Positions 39,757 through 48,813 of a stretch of DNA of 52,991 nt are shown here, piece by piece. The stretch's first letter is position 1; each line of letters begins with the position of its first letter. The stretch lies in NCBI GenBank assembly GCA_037138855.1, contig JBAXHO010000003.1:1-52991 (forward strand), in the 5' to 3' direction. The notes below the pieces were generated by a model, which made no database searches, was not told where the DNA came from, and saw nothing but the letters and a program-made list of their open reading frames with translations. The DNA comes from JBAXHO01 sp037138855 (GTDB lineage Bacteria > Patescibacteriota > Dojkabacteria > B142 > OLB20). Position numbers and translations under genes: made by a program.

Positions 39757-40410
39757 TTAGAATCCGTTTACTCCATTTCCATAAAAACCAGAACCAAAGT
39801 TATTAAGACCAAATCCAATTCTTGATTTAGTCCAGCGTCCTAATGGTAAGGTGTCCATTGGCTTGTCTCTGAAATCATTATTCTTGGCAATCCCAAGTCT
39901 TTGTTTTCGGGCTATTTCTACTTTTTGATAGATAGTGGCGCTGTTTGAAATAGAAGGTTCGGCAAGTAAAGCTAATTCTGCTTGTACATAACGCGCGAAA
40001 GATTGAGGCCATGCAGCAATATTACCGCCATAGGTTGAAGCATTTGAAACGTATTTAATATAAATTACATCCCAAGCTGAATAAATAACGCCTGCTTCGA
40101 TCATGTAATCTTGCAAACCTACGTTGCAAAATGAATCAATCCACAACCCAACCATACCTTTGAAATCACTAGGAATTTCGTAAGCATACTTCCATCCAAA
40201 AGCAGGAACTATAGTAGTGGAAGGAGTTATTTCCATTGTTCTAGTGGCAAAATACCATTGTCCTTGTTGAAGGCAATAATCGACAAGATTGTCATTATCC
40301 CAAGCATAATCGAGCCATTGGCGGGATGATCTATTCTCAGAAAGAGAGGACAAGGGCGTCTCTGACAATAAAGCCAGAGCGCCGTTATAAATTGCTAACT
40401 TTGTTGTCAT
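39757..40410 (-). CDS. Tail tubular protein A (gp11-like)
   Basis: A 217-residue protein with the family signature at its start, KLAIYNGALALLSETPLSSL, and the later ARYVQAELALLAEPSISNSA and RKQRLGIAKNNDFRDKP. These proteins form the ring between portal and nozzle in short-tailed phages. Starts at the stop of the previous gene (overlapping base). Confidence 0.85.
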   Translation of the reverse strand: MTTKLAIYNGALALLSETPLSSLSENRSSRQWLDYAWDNDNLVDYCLQQGQWYFATRTMEITPSTTIVPAFGWKYAYEIPSDFKGMVGLWIDSFCNVGLQDYMIEAGVIYSAWDVIYIKYVSNASTYGGNIAAWPQSFARYVQAELALLAEPSISNSATIYQKVEIARKQRLGIAKNNDFRDKPMDTLPLGRWTKSRIGFGLNNFGSGFYGNGVNGF

Positions 40411-40868
40411 TACAAGGTATTTTTAATGTGATAAAGGGCTTCTTCTTTTGAAGTTAAGCCATCTTTGCGTAGCGAGTTATCTGATTTTCTGATAATTGCG
40501 AATTTCCTAACTGGTCCCTTCCATTCAATAGAGAAATCACTTTCTTTTGAAGGATTGGATTTTTCATCTTCAAGAGGTACGAAATTAATAAATTTTAAAA
40601 AAACCTCATCCATAACCTTACCAACTACCAATAAAGTGGCAAAGAAAGCCATATCTTCGCGCAATACTTCAATTACTGAGCCAGTTTTTAAAGTTGGTTG
40701 TGATTTGGCAATTTGTCTCCATTTGTGGGAATTAAGTAAGTCTTCTTTAGTAAAAGCGTTATTTAGGTTTAATCTAAATATTTGGCGATCGATTCCGGCC
40801 TCTCTTAAGCTAGATGGCTCAATGTGTTGTGGAGAAGTAATCGGAGCGATAATTGGAGCTTTAGACAT
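40410..40868 (-). CDS. Hypothetical protein between capsid and tail genes
   Basis: A 152-residue protein with a beta-rich middle (TGSVIEVLREDMAFFATLLV) and a C-terminal IEWKGPVRKFAIIRKSDNSL. A similar small gene of unknown function stands at this place in many marine and alphaproteobacterial podoviruses. Probably a minor virion or assembly protein. Confidence 0.6.
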   Translation of the reverse strand: MSKAPIIAPITSPQHIEPSSLREAGIDRQIFRLNLNNAFTKEDLLNSHKWRQIAKSQPTLKTGSVIEVLREDMAFFATLLVVGKVMDEVFLKFINFVPLEDEKSNPSKESDFSIEWKGPVRKFAIIRKSDNSLRKDGLTSKEEALYHIKNTL

Positions 40869-40896
40869 GTTTGTTTAAAATTTATTAATAAATAAA

Positions 40897-40920
40897 TGGG
40901 GGCAGCGATTGCCACCCCCA
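40897..40920 (-). terminator. Hairpin between capsid-side and tail genes
   Basis: TGGGGG (40897-40902) pairs with CCCCCA (40915-40920), with a small inner GC stem. On the minus strand it follows the 40928 gene and is followed by only a weak, mixed AT tract, so it may be a partial terminator or a stability hairpin that raises capsid message levels. Confidence 0.55.
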
Positions 40921-40927
40921 AGTCGAA

Positions 40928-41218
40928 TTAGGCAGTGGCGGATGCTACAGTCGCTGCACCAGTTGTTGCATTAACAGCCGATACATATTGTAAAGGAGTT
41001 TTAAGCACGTCTGATACAGAAACGAACACGATGTCACCAACATTCATTCCAAGTTCTTTCCCGTTAGAGAAATAACCAGAACCTTGAACAGTAGCCAAAG
41101 TATCAGCGCTGTTGTATTGCCAGAACTTAGCAACGCCAGTTACGGAAGTTGCGTAGATTTTAGAACTAATGTTGCTAAAAATCTGAACTGGGGAATTTGT
41201 AGTAGGAGCGTAAGCCAT
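40928..41218 (-). CDS. Small structural protein next to the capsid
   Basis: A 96-residue uncharged, beta-rich protein beginning MAYAPTTNSPVQIFSNISSK and ending NATTGAATVASATA. The start resembles other low-complexity virion proteins of this genome. Its place behind the capsid gene suggests decoration or head fibre function. Confidence 0.6.
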   Translation of the reverse strand: MAYAPTTNSPVQIFSNISSKIYATSVTGVAKFWQYNSADTLATVQGSGYFSNGKELGMNVGDIVFVSVSDVLKTPLQYVSAVNATTGAATVASATA

Positions 41219-41243
41219 GATTTAAAAGTATTTTAAGTTAATA

Positions 41244-42131
41244 TTAAGCAGGAACGTTCACAAGTGAAGTACCGTCAGTGTAAAACTTGTAAATACCAGT
41301 ATCTTGGATCACTTTCGCGCCCATGTAGAAGTTAGCATTCACGAAGTAGTAGCTGTTTTGTTGGTCGTAACCAGCGTCAACAGTTGGAGTACCTTGACCA
41401 GAAAGATCCGCAGCAAGACCAATAGCATTTTTATGATAAATGTAGTTGGTTTCTGAAGAAGTTCCAGCTCCAGTCAAGCCAGGCATAACGATAAAATTAA
41501 TACCCATCCATCTATATGTACGTGGCTCATCTTTCCATTTCAAATCCAATTCAGGAGTTGGAGTTTTGCCAACATATAGTTCATTAGCAAAGTTAGGCAA
41601 TTTGTATAATTGAGCAAAAACAGAAGGTTGAATAACCGCAGTAATATTGCCGTCCATTGGGATTTTAGCAGCAGTCAATTTCGCTAATAGAGCAGCAAAA
41701 GTATCTGTTGAGATAGAAGTCAATGGATCAGAAGACCATGCAGTTTGAGAACCAGCGTCTAATTGATCTAAAATAACTTTATCAATAGAACGGTTGATTT
41801 TGCCAATTGCGGCTTCAGTCATAACTCTTTCGATATCACCTTGAGAACCAAGAATATCTTCTTTGTTACGAACGTCTTTAGCAAATTGCATCTGCATCGT
41901 AGCAGTGTATTGAGCTTGAGTGAAAGTGCTTGATGGTACGAAACCGTTTGCACCGCGAGTAACGGCGTAATCGTTTCCAGTATCAGCAACTTCAAACACA
42001 GCTTGATGGCCTTTTGCTTGGAATTGGGTTAATACGGAATTGTAAAGAAGTTTTTGTCTTCTTTGGAAGCCTAGAACGATCTCGTTTCTATAGACTACTA
42101 AAGGAGCACTAGGAGTAAATGCAACAGTCAT
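41244..42131 (-). CDS. Major capsid protein
   Basis: A 295-residue protein between scaffold and tail genes. It has an HK97-type layout: N-terminal arm, extended loop with KGHQAVFEVADTGNDYAVTR, a helix (AIGKINRSIDKVILDQLDAG) resembling the spine helix, and a C-terminal beta part with TYRWMGINFIVMPGLTGAGT and YFVNANFYMGAKVIQDTGIY. It forms the icosahedral shell. It has a 182-base structured leader, which is consistent with regulated high expression. Confidence 0.85.
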   Translation of the reverse strand: MTVAFTPSAPLVVYRNEIVLGFQRRQKLLYNSVLTQFQAKGHQAVFEVADTGNDYAVTRGANGFVPSSTFTQAQYTATMQMQFAKDVRNKEDILGSQGDIERVMTEAAIGKINRSIDKVILDQLDAGSQTAWSSDPLTSISTDTFAALLAKLTAAKIPMDGNITAVIQPSVFAQLYKLPNFANELYVGKTPTPELDLKWKDEPRTYRWMGINFIVMPGLTGAGTSSETNYIYHKNAIGLAADLSGQGTPTVDAGYDQQNSYYFVNANFYMGAKVIQDTGIYKFYTDGTSLVNVPA

Positions 42132-42313
42132 TGGATAGTATAATTAAGTTTGTAAGGGAAACAATCTGTTTTAAGGAGTGTGCCAACAAACAAACTTAAA
42201 GATTATCCGTTAGGGTCTTCAGTTGTGTTCTTATAGCGTCCGTTAGTCAGAACTAAATGAGCAATCTTGCTCTAACTGGTCACAAAACGTGACTAGTTAA
42301 TTCTTGTGGAATT
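42132..42313 (-). promoter_or_regulatory. Structured leader of the capsid gene
   Basis: A 182-base gap without a gene. On the minus strand it has, in order, a hairpin AACT-A-GTCAC/GTGAC-C-AGTT (42298-42276), a GAGCA/TGCTC hairpin (about 42270-42257), and two direct copies of CTAACGGA (near 42247 and 42210). The CTCCTTAAAACAG before the end resembles no clear ribosome site. This may contain the capsid promoter and a stabilising leader; I see no strong -35/-10 pair. Confidence 0.4.
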
Positions 42314-43276
42314 CTATTTTTTCCTTGAAGCAAGCTCCATCTCAATTTGATTGAGTTCAGCTCGCAATTCAGGAGAATTGTAATAAAGTTTTTCATCGGT
42401 AAGTGCAATTTTTTCAATCTGCTTCTTGCGTTCCATTAAGCTTGGTAAATCGGTTGTTGGGCTGGCAACTACTGTGTGGCCACCTTGTTCTTGTCTAGCT
42501 TCTTTTAAAAAGTGATTTAAAATTGCAGGATCATTAATAGCATAAGAGCCATCAGGTAAAACAGCTTGGTTTAATTTGTTAAAGGTTTCCGCACCCAACG
42601 CTTTTTCTAAATGAGTAGCAACAACGGTTAAATTCTCTTTAAATTGAACGCCCCATTGTTTTTTTAACTCTTCAGAAACAGCATTTTGTTGAGCTTCTGC
42701 ATTACGGATTCTTTCAGATTCCGCTGCATTATTCATTTCAAAATAAGCTTGAAGACTTTTTTTAGCGTCTTCAGGCTTCATGTTCATTTCATGAGCTTTC
42801 TTTAGCCAAGACTCTACAATTGGTTTATCATTTTCACCAATCACCACGCCATTATCTAAAGTAGTGTCGTATTTATCCCAAGATTCAGGGATGCCAGCTT
42901 TTTCTCTCCATTCCGCCACTTGTTCAGCGGTAGCATCTTTCGCTAATTCAGGAGTTGGACGAGTGCTTGAAAATTGTTTTTGTAGTTCTCTATAAGCCTT
43001 TGCAAGCTCGGCAGGTGTCTTATGTTTTTCTAATTCTTTTAAAAGCTTTGGGTCTTCTCCGGCGATGTTTTGTCTCCAATCATCTTTCCAGTAAGATTTC
43101 TCAGTTTTAACTTCACTTGCTGCTTTGTCTAAAAGACTAGCAGATTTAACGGGTTCTTTTGGTGTCTCTGTTTTTACAGGTTCGGTTACTGGTGCTTGGT
43201 TTACTTGTTCTGTTGCTTGAACGGGATTAGAAGTCTCTACGATTGTAGGTTCTTGGATCGAAACAGTTTCAGTCAT
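42314..43276 (-). CDS. Capsid scaffolding protein
   Basis: A 320-residue, strongly charged helical protein. Its Pro/Thr/Glu-rich N-terminus (TETVSIQEPTIVETSNPVQA), the block WRQNIAGEDPKLLKELEKHK and the later GIPESWDKYDTTLDNGVVIG fit podovirus scaffold proteins that guide shell assembly and then leave. Located directly before the capsid gene. The C-terminus is helical and charged, as needed for capsid binding. Confidence 0.8.
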   Translation of the reverse strand: MTETVSIQEPTIVETSNPVQATEQVNQAPVTEPVKTETPKEPVKSASLLDKAASEVKTEKSYWKDDWRQNIAGEDPKLLKELEKHKTPAELAKAYRELQKQFSSTRPTPELAKDATAEQVAEWREKAGIPESWDKYDTTLDNGVVIGENDKPIVESWLKKAHEMNMKPEDAKKSLQAYFEMNNAAESERIRNAEAQQNAVSEELKKQWGVQFKENLTVVATHLEKALGAETFNKLNQAVLPDGSYAINDPAILNHFLKEARQEQGGHTVVASPTTDLPSLMERKKQIEKIALTDEKLYYNSPELRAELNQIEMELASRKK

Positions 43277-43590
43277 TATTTAGTTTTGTTGTTAATAGGA
43301 TTGTTTTCCTTGAAAATGTCGATGTTTGAAACGGCTGCTATTGATAGCAACGCTCCAACATGCCTAACACCTTCATTGAAACTTGTTATTGCGTGGCTTT
43401 CGTTAAACGAAGGCGCTGCGGATCTGCAAAGCTTGTTAATGATGGTCGAGTAAGCTAGTTGTTGTTCATATTCGTTAGCTCTTCCTTTAGCTACTTTCTG
43501 AAGGGCAATTACTTCGTCTTTCTTGATGAGATCATTTAAATCAACTCCTCCAAAGAAGTTTTTGGCAAATAAAGTTTTGGTTTTAGACAT
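43276..43590 (-). CDS. Small head-region hypothetical protein
   Basis: A 104-residue protein between portal and scaffold genes, starting exactly at the portal stop. It has a helical middle (KGRANEYEQQLAYSTIINKL). Similar small genes of unknown role occur here in other podoviruses. No motif recognised. Confidence 0.55.
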   Translation of the reverse strand: MSKTKTLFAKNFFGGVDLNDLIKKDEVIALQKVAKGRANEYEQQLAYSTIINKLCRSAAPSFNESHAITSFNEGVRHVGALLSIAAVSNIDIFKENNPINNKTK

Positions 43591-45269
43591 TATTCTAACC
43601 CCGCTTGATTAATTGCTTGCGCTCCTTTCCCTATCTGTTCAGCAGCTTGTCCGCCTTGAGCTAGGGTTTGGATAAATTGTTGTTGTTGTTGTGCTTGTTG
43701 TTCGTTAGCCTTCATTTCCTCGACCTCGTCTTCATCATTTAGCCATTTAGCAGGTATTCCTTGACCATCTAAGGCATCTCTTAAAGCAAGAGTAGCATTT
43801 GGTAGGAAACGAACAGAAGGATCAAGTTGGATTGTTTGAGCAACTGCGCCCATCATTTCAATAAATTTCTGCCCTTTATCTGCACCTTTGGCTTCGATAA
43901 GTGGCGAAGTAAATGTAAAATCTACAGTTTCGCCTTGTAATTCTTCAGGAATAGTTTCAGGCGCGCCAAAAGCTCTAACGTGCATCAAAGTGTCAAATTG
44001 CATTTTGCACATTTGGCTATTATATTCGCTTTGAAGAGTGCTAAATAAAGGAGAAGCAGACCTGATCCACTCTTGGATTCTTTGTCTTACTTCTGTCGCC
44101 GTCATCGCTGCATCGAATACAGGAAGAGAAAGTTTATCTAAATAGAATGCTCTTGTTAATTGCGCCCTTGTATCGACTTGCATTTGTAAACCATATTGTA
44201 AGCCAGAGCGATCAAGATTCATTATTTTAACAGCATCGTCAGCTTTCCCTTCATAACCCTCTTGAATCCAAGAAATAGTGTTAGCTATTAAAGAGATGTC
44301 AGAACGAACTGCGCTTTCATGAGCAATCATAGGAGGATTAACCGCCTTCTCACCAGCCTCTAAAAGCGAAAGCGTAATTGATTGAAGCAATCTAGCATCT
44401 GGCAAAGCTGCAACAATCGCAGGAGAGTAAGCATATTGAGAGCCTGAAACAGTTTGCCAACGTGGAATGCAATAAATCATTGTTGGAGAGCCAACGCATT
44501 CAATCTCGTGTTCTTCTTCCAATTGGCAATAGATTGACACAAAAGGAAGCTTAATTTTACGATCTTTCGTTGCCGTGTCGCTATAAGAAGTGTAATAATC
44601 TTCGTTTGTCATTACGATATGATATAAAGTAATGTTGCAATCACCTTCTTCGGCAAGTCTCTTTATAGTTTGAGGACTTAACTTGTCGCCAAATTGAGCG
44701 TAAGCTTGACGAATATTAGTTTTCCATTGACGTACAACAAAGTTTATTTGCCCGTTAGCCGCTTCCTGCCAAGCTACATCTCTTAATAACCAGCAGCGGT
44801 GGAGTAAATTCTTGGTCTTATAATCAATTTCAATCGAAATAACGCATTGTCCAAACACTGAATAATCATAATCGCCTTGATCTACTGCTCTTTGGAAGCC
44901 AGATTCGCGATCATAAATAAAGTTGCTTTGCTGTTCTGTAGCCCATTCCAAAAATTGGCGGCTTTCATTGCTTAGGATTTTTTCTTTTTTATTGTTAGCA
45001 ATGGAAATTTTAAACCATTGCTCACCTGCGGGACGAAGATAAGTTGAAATCGAACTTGCTAAATCCCTAGCTATTAAAAGAGGATAAGATGTTGTAAGGT
45101 TACTGGCAAAATCACGACCATATGGAAAAGGGCTTGTCCTAGTAAAAAAAGCTCTTTGCGGATAAAAGTTATAGGCTACATTTTGCCAAAACGAATTTAA
45201 TTGAGTCTTAGCCGACAAGAGTGTTTGCGCTCTTGTAATTAAGAATTGGGTTTTTGGATTAAATGCCAT
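43590..45269 (-). CDS. Portal (head-to-tail connector) protein
   Basis: A 559-residue protein with the T7-type connector pattern: SFWQNVAYNFYPQRAFFTRT near residue 30, LLIARDLASSISTYLRPAGE (about 63-82), and EWIRSASPLFSTLQSEYNSQ in the C-terminal half, ending in a Gln-rich tail. Twelve copies would form the DNA channel at one capsid vertex. Order terminase-portal-scaffold-capsid is canonical. Confidence 0.85.
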   Translation of the reverse strand: MAFNPKTQFLITRAQTLLSAKTQLNSFWQNVAYNFYPQRAFFTRTSPFPYGRDFASNLTTSYPLLIARDLASSISTYLRPAGEQWFKISIANNKKEKILSNESRQFLEWATEQQSNFIYDRESGFQRAVDQGDYDYSVFGQCVISIEIDYKTKNLLHRCWLLRDVAWQEAANGQINFVVRQWKTNIRQAYAQFGDKLSPQTIKRLAEEGDCNITLYHIVMTNEDYYTSYSDTATKDRKIKLPFVSIYCQLEEEHEIECVGSPTMIYCIPRWQTVSGSQYAYSPAIVAALPDARLLQSITLSLLEAGEKAVNPPMIAHESAVRSDISLIANTISWIQEGYEGKADDAVKIMNLDRSGLQYGLQMQVDTRAQLTRAFYLDKLSLPVFDAAMTATEVRQRIQEWIRSASPLFSTLQSEYNSQMCKMQFDTLMHVRAFGAPETIPEELQGETVDFTFTSPLIEAKGADKGQKFIEMMGAVAQTIQLDPSVRFLPNATLALRDALDGQGIPAKWLNDEDEVEEMKANEQQAQQQQQFIQTLAQGGQAAEQIGKGAQAINQAGLE

Positions 45270-45616
45270 TAGCCACCGAATTGATTAGTTAAAAGAGTTG
45301 AGGCTCTTCCGCTTCTTTGTTGTAATTGCGTTAGAGTGTTAGCTCTTTGTGCTTGCACTGTTGCACTGTCAGGAGTTGGGGCAACTTGTGGCGTTGATAT
45401 TGGTTTGAGAAGACTTCCTTGGAGTTTTTTAGCGTTTTCGGTTGCTTTAGCAGCAGTTTTCATAGCATAACCAGATGCCACAGCTGGTGCGGCACCAACT
45501 AATCCAGCTCCTAAAAGGGCAGGAGCGACAATCCCAGCAGCAGCGCCGCCAGTTAAAGCAATTGCTGAAATTGCTGCCACTGTCATTAAAGCATTTCCTG
45601 AGCTTTTACCACTCAT
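45269..45616 (-). CDS. Small hydrophobic structural protein
   Basis: A 115-residue protein with an Ala/Gly-rich hydrophobic N-terminal half (VAAISAIALTGGAAAGIVAP, ALLGAGLVGAAPAVASGYAM) and a polar Gln/Thr-rich tail. The gene overlaps both terminase and portal by a few bases. Perhaps a T7 gp6.7-like head protein that is ejected into the envelope, but this is inference. Confidence 0.55.
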   Translation of the reverse strand: MSGKSSGNALMTVAAISAIALTGGAAAGIVAPALLGAGLVGAAPAVASGYAMKTAAKATENAKKLQGSLLKPISTPQVAPTPDSATVQAQRANTLTQLQQRSGRASTLLTNQFGG

Positions 45617-47196
45617 AATTCCCTCCGTTCTGCGTATTTATCATTCATTCTTGTTGGTCTAACGTAATTAAAATTAAATCTTGGCATTGTTTCTGGTATT
45701 AATCCTTTTCTCCCACCCCACCAAGCTATTACTACGGCATCAGCTTCATCAGGAGAATAACCTAGCTTTTCTTTTACTTTTTCTTTTGGCTCAACTTGAA
45801 TTTTAACGCCTCTAATCTCAAAGGTAGGAGCGGTTAAACCAGCTAACATCCTTGGATCATTTGGCAATTCAATATGAGAACCACCATCTTGTTCGGGATT
45901 AAGAGCTTCTCTAAATTCCCAATAAGCTTGCGATCTGGCATTGGTAAAGGTTAATTTACCGTCTGAACTTCTTCGAGAAGGTGTTTCACCACCTCTAAAA
46001 GCCACCATCATTTCAGTTCCGATGGAATCTTTTAACATTTTCCAAACGCTGCCACCATATCCGCCACCCATATCAATTGTAATATGTGAGCGATCTCTTC
46101 TATTTTTTATAAGTTCTGCCAGCATTTCCTCACCAGCATCGTTTTGAGTAGTATTAAATTTAACTATTTTCCCAAAATAATGATCGTAACGAGTAACGAG
46201 ACACGCAAAATCTTTTCCACCAGCAGAGCAATCTAAGCCAATATTGCACATTGGAATCCCTTGTGGTGGAATTGTTCTTTGCTCATGTCTAGCAATAGCC
46301 GCTTGAACCCAAGCAGTAGGATTAACTTGATTCTGTTGATCCTCTCTTGCTGCTAAGAAGTTCCCAGAAAGCAATTGCGAACGAAAAGGTTCAGGAATTG
46401 TTTGCAGGTTCTTCTTATAATCAGCAGGGTTTAAATATGGGTTATCCTCAAGTCTGGCAGGAATGTAAGTTCTTGAGTGCGGGTAATAATCCACGCCGTC
46501 AATTGTAATTACGCTCTTGTCAGCAACCTCTTGAGATTTGCCTTCAGAATTGAAGATAAACCATCTTAACTCACCAAACTTAGCTGGATTTGGATATTTT
46601 GGATCAAGCCAAGGAGCAAAGAAAGTTCCTAGCCAATCACCTGTTGAATTTACAGGAGGGTTTGAAGCTAGAATAATTCTACATCTTTGACCTTTTACTG
46701 TTGTTCTATTCCAACCGATCATTAATCGGATGTCATTTTCTGGTAATTGTGCAGCTTCATCGACTCCAATGAAGTCAAAAGCGTTACCTTGTTTGCCCGT
46801 ATCAAGCTCACCAGATGAACCCATTCCTTGAAATGAGATTATTTTGCCGTCCGGGCTTTTATATTTTGGTCTATTCCCTCTAACGATTCCGTCAGAAGTC
46901 TTTAAAATTCCTTGTAATCCATCAACCACAGCTTCTAAATCCGTGAATTGTTTGCGGATTATTAAGCTTCTTTGGTGTTGCGTAAGTGAGCAGCCCAATA
47001 GTAAAGCACTTTTTCCTCCACCGGGCTGCCCTCCATAAAGAAGAATGTCGGCTTTGGAAAGGTAAGCGTCTGTTTGAGGTCCGGCATTGGGATACCAAAC
47101 CTCGTCTGGCAAGACCTCATTTACTTCTTTCTCCAATTCTAAAAACTGTTGTGGAGTTAAGTTTTGTTGAAGTCTTGCCAGAATTTCGTCAAGCAT
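45613..47196 (-). CDS. terL: Terminase large subunit
   Basis: A 527-residue packaging motor. ATPase: Walker A GGQPGGGKS (55-63), Walker B DFIGVDEAAQ (141-150), coupling motif ILASNPP (about 175-181). Nuclease: acidic residues in NIGLDCSAGGKDFACLVTRY (about 312-332), ITIDMGGGYGG (about 364-374) and YSPDEADAVVIAWWGG (about 485-500). It cuts and translocates DNA into the procapsid. Start overlaps the previous stop. The packaging strategy cannot be read from sequence alone. Confidence 0.92.
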   Translation of the reverse strand: MLDEILARLQQNLTPQQFLELEKEVNEVLPDEVWYPNAGPQTDAYLSKADILLYGGQPGGGKSALLLGCSLTQHQRSLIIRKQFTDLEAVVDGLQGILKTSDGIVRGNRPKYKSPDGKIISFQGMGSSGELDTGKQGNAFDFIGVDEAAQLPENDIRLMIGWNRTTVKGQRCRIILASNPPVNSTGDWLGTFFAPWLDPKYPNPAKFGELRWFIFNSEGKSQEVADKSVITIDGVDYYPHSRTYIPARLEDNPYLNPADYKKNLQTIPEPFRSQLLSGNFLAAREDQQNQVNPTAWVQAAIARHEQRTIPPQGIPMCNIGLDCSAGGKDFACLVTRYDHYFGKIVKFNTTQNDAGEEMLAELIKNRRDRSHITIDMGGGYGGSVWKMLKDSIGTEMMVAFRGGETPSRRSSDGKLTFTNARSQAYWEFREALNPEQDGGSHIELPNDPRMLAGLTAPTFEIRGVKIQVEPKEKVKEKLGYSPDEADAVVIAWWGGRKGLIPETMPRFNFNYVRPTRMNDKYAERREL

Positions 47197-47756
47197 TAAG
47201 CAGCAAAATCAGTTGGGATAACATCATAGACAGCTAAAACTTGTAATCCGAAGTTGCCAGTTGTAATATTTCCTACCAATAAAGCTAATTGTAATGCAGT
47301 GTTATCAATTGGCGTAATGTCGCCAGCAGTTGATCCAGTTGTTGCCGAAGCATTAGCGTAGCGTATTTGAGCAGTTGCTTGATCTAAAAAGCCAGTTGTT
47401 TCAATTACAGAAGAAACTTGCGCTCCACTTGCATATTTTACAACCAAATCTTCACCAGCAGCAATTCCAGCGTAAGCCGTTCCTGCGTCGTGTCTGATGG
47501 CAACATATCTCAAAACGTTAACAAATCCCGCCTCTGGTGCCGGAACAATTTCCACGGGAGTTGTGAATAATGCTAGTAATTGAGCTGAAGTGATTGTTGT
47601 TACTTTTGAAAGACCAAACTCGCATTTGTTTTGCAAGCAAACGCCGTTTGAAGTTTGAGCAACGATTTGATCCTTGTTGTCTCTGCCAGTTGAGAGAATA
47701 CCAAATCTTCCGTTAAAATCTTGACCTTGTAAGTTTGCAATTTTTTGAATAGACAT
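47196..47756 (-). CDS. Putative capsid decoration or minor head protein
   Basis: A 186-residue beta-rich, low-charge protein beginning MSIQKIANLQGQDFNGRFGI. It lies between the terminase genes together with another similar small protein, an arrangement seen in podoviruses with decoration proteins. No clear family match. Confidence 0.55.
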   Translation of the reverse strand: MSIQKIANLQGQDFNGRFGILSTGRDNKDQIVAQTSNGVCLQNKCEFGLSKVTTITSAQLLALFTTPVEIVPAPEAGFVNVLRYVAIRHDAGTAYAGIAAGEDLVVKYASGAQVSSVIETTGFLDQATAQIRYANASATTGSTAGDITPIDNTALQLALLVGNITTGNFGLQVLAVYDVIPTDFAA

Positions 47757-47774
47757 ATAATTTATTAATTTGAA

Positions 47775-48137
47775 TTAGTTAACTTGTGAATAAAGAGCGA
47801 TTTGTAGAACACACGAAGAAGGGGCGATTATACTGAATCGAGTAATGTTCGCACCAACGCGTCTTATTGCCGGATTAATTTCTAACCCAGTTCCATTTGT
47901 TATCGATGTTGATGGCACAGTTGCACCAGTTCCATTCCATAACACATAAAAGTTTTCAGTGCATGAGAAAATCATGGCTCTTGGAGTTATACCAGCAGAA
48001 TCCACCAAATCAGAAATATTAATATTTATCGCAGTATTTGCAGGTAACACATAATTATTAACTGATAGAGGTGGTTCGAGTGCAAAAGTTGTGTTATCAC
48101 GAACTCGCATCTCATTTAATATTGTTGAAAGTGCCAT
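47775..48137 (-). CDS. Small virion protein
   Basis: A 120-residue beta-rich protein: LEPPLSVNNYVLPANTAINI, then IFSCTENFYVLWNGTGATVP and FSIIAPSSCVLQIALYSQVN. The pattern of alternating strands is like a jelly-roll decoration domain. Followed directly by the other decoration-like gene. Confidence 0.55.
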   Translation of the reverse strand: MALSTILNEMRVRDNTTFALEPPLSVNNYVLPANTAININISDLVDSAGITPRAMIFSCTENFYVLWNGTGATVPSTSITNGTGLEINPAIRRVGANITRFSIIAPSSCVLQIALYSQVN

Positions 48138-48317
48138 GGATGTTTGGTTATAAAATTAATTTAATATAGTCTAGTGATGATCTAATGAGTGCCGTTTTGA
48201 CACACTTTAACTAAAAACAGACTTTTATTAAGAAATATTTAAAAAATATTAATTATTCTTGTTGACAATGATAAAAAAAAGCTTGACATTCCTCGCGTGG
48301 CAACAGGGAGGTTACAA

Positions 48318-48812
48318 TCAATCTTTATTATCTATTGTCTCTTTAGCTAAGAATGAAGCCAGTTTCCGAGCTAAGTTCGTCTTCCGCTCTTCAATCGGTA
48401 TCAAATCTTTTCCATCTTTTCCAGTTACTTGGAGTTTATCTACAAATAATCCTAGATGTTTTCCTAGCAACTCACTTGCTTTCAAAGCTGCTTGTGCATC
48501 AATCATCTTCTTTTTAACTCTTACATTTTCTCCATCATTTTGAGTAAATTCTTCAACTTGTTTATTAAAGTTTAAAATTTCCAAAAAGTTATTTATCACA
48601 AATTCCGCAGAAACTTGAGCTTTTTCAGCTAAAACAGCTTGTTTCTCTTGAATTTCTTCTTGAATGTACGGTTTTGACAAGTTTTCTGATCCTATTTGTC
48701 TTGCAGCAGTTTTACTATATCCTGCCTTTTTTGCTGCTTCCGTAGCATTTCCTTCTTTAACATATTCCCTAGCAAAAGCCTTCTGTTTCGGAGTTAGCTT
48801 CTTTTCTTTCAT
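48318..48812 (-). CDS. terS: Terminase small subunit
   Basis: A 164-residue protein starting MKEKKLTPKQKAFAREYVKE. The N-terminal motif 'LTxKQxxFxxEYxxxGNATxAAxxAGY' (terminase_2 family) is a helix-turn-helix that recognises the packaging site; here it reads GNATEAAKKAGYSKTAARQI. A central oligomerisation coiled coil and an acidic-basic tail follow. The start at 48812 directly follows the stop of a small coupled peptide gene; the upstream ATG at 48836 lies within that gene. Confidence 0.9.
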   Translation of the reverse strand: MKEKKLTPKQKAFAREYVKEGNATEAAKKAGYSKTAARQIGSENLSKPYIQEEIQEKQAVLAEKAQVSAEFVINNFLEILNFNKQVEEFTQNDGENVRVKKKMIDAQAALKASELLGKHLGLFVDKLQVTGKDGKDLIPIEERKTNLARKLASFLAKETIDNKD

Positions 48813-48813
48813 T

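Noticed and set aside
48138..48317. TTGACA boxes on the plus strand near 48262 and 48281
   Set aside because: No matching -10 at a proper distance and they would drive transcription antisense to terS; the gap otherwise shows only AT-rich sequence.
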